Shown piece by piece: positions 4,877 through 6,509 of a stretch of DNA of 6,509 bases. Positions within the stretch are counted from its first letter, which is position 1. Each line of letters starts with the position of its first letter. Source of the stretch: Candidatus Gastranaerophilales bacterium (GTDB lineage Bacteria; Cyanobacteriota; Vampirovibrionia; Gastranaerophilales; UBA9971). The notes beneath the pieces are model-generated. The model was not told the origin of the DNA and did no database searches. It saw only the letters and a list, made by a program, of their open reading frames with translations. A program made the translations under genes and the position numbers. The DNA is taken from assembly GCA_028277195.1 (NCBI GenBank), contig JANQGS010000165.1, positions 1-6,509 on the forward strand, in the 5' to 3' direction.

Positions 4877-5495
4877 GTTTTTCCAGGTAACTTTCTGTTA
4901 TACCGGCATTTTTTTGTGTAAATTTTTCAACATACTTGCCGAGTATGTCAGGCTCAAGGTTAACTTTATCGCCGGGGTGCAAGCGGTTGAGGTTTGTTTC
5001 GCCCAGGGTTGTCGGGATAATCGCAACCGAGAAAAGCCCGCGCTCAAGCGATGCTATGGTCAGGCTAACGCCGTTCAGCGCTATTGAACCCTTGTAAACC
5101 AGGTATTTCATTATGTTTTCAGGTGCGCTAAAGTAAAAATTACAGGCCGGGTAACGGTTTTCCTTTTTCAAGAATATACCCGTGGCCTCGACGTGCCCTG
5201 TGACTATATGTCCGTGAAAACGGCTGCTAGCGAGCATTGCCCGCTCCAGGTTAACGATTTGTCCCTGTTTGTAATCATTCAGGGTTGTCAGACGGAGCGT
5301 TTCCGCCGAGGTTTCGACTTCAAAGCCTGAATTTAAAGTTTTTGTAACAGTCTGGCACACCCCGTCAATGCTTACGCTGTCGCCGGGTTTTAGCTCATCG
5401 AGTATTCCGGCGCAGTTTATTGCAATAACCGCACCGTTATTCTGCTTTTTTACGGCAGCAATGCTGCCTTTTTCCTCAATCAGACCGGTAAACAT
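4863..5495 (-). CDS. ribE: Riboflavin synthase alpha subunit
   Basis: Catalyses the final step of riboflavin synthesis, dismutation of two 6,7-dimethyl-8-ribityllumazine molecules into riboflavin and a pyrimidinedione that is recycled; it acts as a cytoplasmic homotrimer. The 210-residue product has the usual length and starts with the invariant MFTGLIEE. Two lumazine-binding repeats are visible: the first with PGDSVSIDGVCQTV (37-50), the second with KGSIALNGVSLTIAS (135-149), joined by HGHIVTGHVEATG (94-106). The end of repeat two, VNLEPDILGKYVEK (178-191), is also diagnostic. The ATG at 5493-5495 has only a weak ribosome site (AGG, 13 nt upstream). No other riboflavin genes are in the window and no FMN riboswitch fits in the 84-bp leader. 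Its 3' end overlaps tatD by 14 bp. The gene is also called ribC in some species. Confidence 0.96.
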   Translation of the reverse strand: MFTGLIEEKGSIAAVKKQNNGAVIAINCAGILDELKPGDSVSIDGVCQTVTKTLNSGFEVETSAETLRLTTLNDYKQGQIVNLERAMLASSRFHGHIVTGHVEATGIFLKKENRYPACNFYFSAPENIMKYLVYKGSIALNGVSLTIASLERGLFSVAIIPTTLGETNLNRLHPGDKVNLEPDILGKYVEKFTQKNAGITESYLEKHGFL

Positions 5496-5579
5496 TTTTT
5501 TGTACTTACCTAATTATTTATTCCATTATAAACTATTAAATATACTAATATTGTAAATCTGTTAAAAAAGGGAAAAAAA
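5496..5579. promoter_or_regulatory. Divergent promoter region between ribE and the glycosyltransferase gene
   Basis: An AT-rich 84-bp spacer. On the minus strand TATAAT lies at 5530-5525, 29 nt before the ribE ATG. On the plus strand TATACT lies at 5541-5546, 33 nt before the glycosyltransferase GTG. Neither has a good -35 hexamer at 16-18 bp. The spacing of both to their genes is sensible for promoters, but the AT content makes chance matches likely. Confidence 0.4.
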
Positions 5580-6353
5580 GTGGGAATTTCAGTCGTAATA
5601 CACACCTATAACTCGGAAAAACACCTTGAGAAATGCCTTGAATCAGTAAAGGATTGTGAGGAAATCCTCATATGCGATATGTACTCTAATGACAGGACAA
5701 TAGAAATAGCCCAGAAGTACGGCGCGAGGATTATTTACCATAAAAATGTCGGGTTTGCCGACCCTGCGAGGAATTTCGCGCTCAGCCACGCCTCGGGCAA
5801 ATGGGTATTGGTGCTGGATTCTGATGAAGAAGCCCCGCCTGAGCTGCTTAAGCATCTTAATGAGTTAATGAATACCCTGCCCCCGCACGTAAGCGGCGTA
5901 TTTATACCCAGGAAAAACCTGCACCTGGGCAAAGTATTGTGGCTGTCGTACCCTAATCCCATACTCAGGTTTTTTAAGAACGGGAAAGTATCTTTCAGCG
6001 ACAGGGTTCATTGCGCCCCGACCATTCTGGACGGCGGGGATTACCATATAGACCCGAAAAGAACAGACCTGGCAATAATACATCACAATCATGAAAACCT
6101 AGAGTCGTTTATTGCGAGAATGAATACTTATACAACCCTTGAGCTGGAAAAGTTTGAGGAGCGGGGGGTAAAATTTTCCCTGCTGTTGCTCTTAGGCAGG
6201 CCTATAGGGGAGTTTATAAAGAGGTTCTTCATAAAAGGGGGTTATAAAGACGGAATGTACGGGTTTATTTTTTCCATGCTCCTGGCCGTTTACAAGTTCA
6301 CCGCCGCGACCAAGCTGTGGGCCAGGGAGTTTAAGGAGGCAAATAATTCGTAA
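5580..6353 (+). CDS. Family 2 glycosyltransferase, WaaE/KdtX-like
   Basis: A GT-A fold inverting glycosyltransferase that would transfer a sugar from a nucleotide donor at the cytoplasmic membrane face, probably in lipopolysaccharide core or another surface glycan. Of 257 residues, the N-terminal half holds the family motifs: ISVVIHTYNSEKHLEKCLES (3-22), ICDMYSNDRTIEIA (31-44), ARNFALSHASGKWVLVLDSDE (63-83, with the DXD-type metal motif Asp80-Ser81-Asp82), and the acceptor-side RVHC (142-145). The C-terminal part (198-246) is hydrophobic and basic with GGYKDGMYGFIFS (220-232), as in WaaE-like proteins, and probably associates with the membrane; there is no signal peptide. The start is GTG at 5580, supported by AAGGGA ending 6 nt upstream. 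It is divergent from ribE and stands alone in its direction within this window, so its pathway and sugar cannot be fixed. Confidence 0.88.
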   Translation: MGISVVIHTYNSEKHLEKCLESVKDCEEILICDMYSNDRTIEIAQKYGARIIYHKNVGFADPARNFALSHASGKWVLVLDSDEEAPPELLKHLNELMNTLPPHVSGVFIPRKNLHLGKVLWLSYPNPILRFFKNGKVSFSDRVHCAPTILDGGDYHIDPKRTDLAIIHHNHENLESFIARMNTYTTLELEKFEERGVKFSLLLLLGRPIGEFIKRFFIKGGYKDGMYGFIFSMLLAVYKFTAATKLWAREFKEANNS

Positions 6354-6371
6354 ATAGCAAGCAGGCCGGGC

Positions 6372-6509
6372 CTAATAGTTCACCGCCCCGTCCCTGATAA
6401 CCCTTGCAGTGCAGCCATTACCACCGCCGGGGTCAAAAATACCTCCTGCTGTATCACCAGGGTCACAATCAGGTGTGCCGTCGGCTGCTGAATAATGTAT
6501 ATCATCCAA
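6372..6509 (-). CDS. C-terminal end of an unidentified Asp/Gly-rich protein (partial)
   Basis: An open frame enters from the right edge on the minus strand and ends at TAG (6374-6372) after 45 codons. The tail is rich in Asp and Gly with two cysteines: DGTPDCDPGDTAGG (10-23), FDPGGGNGC (25-33), ending ARVIRDGAVNY. I cannot name the family. The composition suits an exported protein, such as a surface or calcium-binding protein or a prepilin-like protein, whose C-termini can look like this, but the window holds too little to decide. It is convergent with the glycosyltransferase gene, 18 bp apart. The intact stop and sensible composition in this frame, with no competing frame, support it as a real gene end. 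Confidence 0.55.
   Translation of the reverse strand: MDDIHYSAADGTPDCDPGDTAGGIFDPGGGNGCTARVIRDGAVNY

Noticed and set aside
5496..5579. Possible FMN riboswitch ahead of ribE
   Set aside because: The leader is under 85 nt, almost wholly AT, and lacks the conserved RFN-element helices.
6363..6373. AGGCC G GGCCT inverted repeat between the convergent glycosyltransferase and partial gene ends
   Set aside because: It can form only about a 4-bp stem with a 3-nt loop and lacks a T run on either side; it could be a minor bidirectional stop but cannot be supported.

Overview
The window looks like chromosomal DNA of a bacterium, probably one with a Gram-negative-type envelope from a poorly sampled lineage. 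It carries ordinary housekeeping genes (asd, ribE, tatD), a short-form glucan phosphorylase, and a WaaE-like family-2 glycosyltransferase of the kind that builds lipopolysaccharide core or other surface glycans. Genes are densely packed on both strands. Intergenic stretches are short and AT-rich, while several coding regions are clearly GC-richer. I cannot name the phylum from this sequence alone.

Layout from left to right. (1) Minus strand, 1-947: the N-terminal 315 codons of a short-form alpha-glucan phosphorylase that runs off the left edge. (2) Minus strand, 1047-2042: aspartate-semialdehyde dehydrogenase, upstream of the phosphorylase and in the same direction. (3) Plus strand, 2168-2766: a two-gene toxin-antitoxin-like module, a DUF5615 PIN-like protein followed 2 bp later by a DUF433 protein. 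It is much more AT-rich than asd and shares a divergent promoter region with it. (4) 2767-2910: an AT-rich gap with a weak hairpin, a possible 30-codon ORF and a pyrimidine tract. (5) Plus strand, 2911-4113: a 400-residue protein joining a degenerate serine-recombinase (resolvase) N-terminal fold to an HDOD domain. (6) Minus strand, 4106-5495: ribE followed by tatD, overlapping by 14 bp and so probably translationally coupled; tatD and the HDOD gene overlap tail to tail by 8 bp. (7) Plus strand, 5580-6353: the glycosyltransferase, divergent from ribE. (8) Minus strand, 6372-6509: the last 45 codons of an Asp/Gly-rich protein, cut by the right edge.

The genes do not form one pathway. The metabolic genes serve aspartate-family amino acids, glycogen or maltodextrin use, and riboflavin; the others concern nucleic-acid metabolism, envelope sugars, a toxin-antitoxin-like pair and signalling. 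The most unusual item is the resolvase-like/HDOD fusion. The recombinase fold is readily recognised, but its catalytic serine and most catalytic arginines are replaced and it has no DNA-binding tail, so it looks repurposed as a sensing or assembly domain in front of an HDOD signalling module. I know of no described system with this architecture, but I could not search for one.
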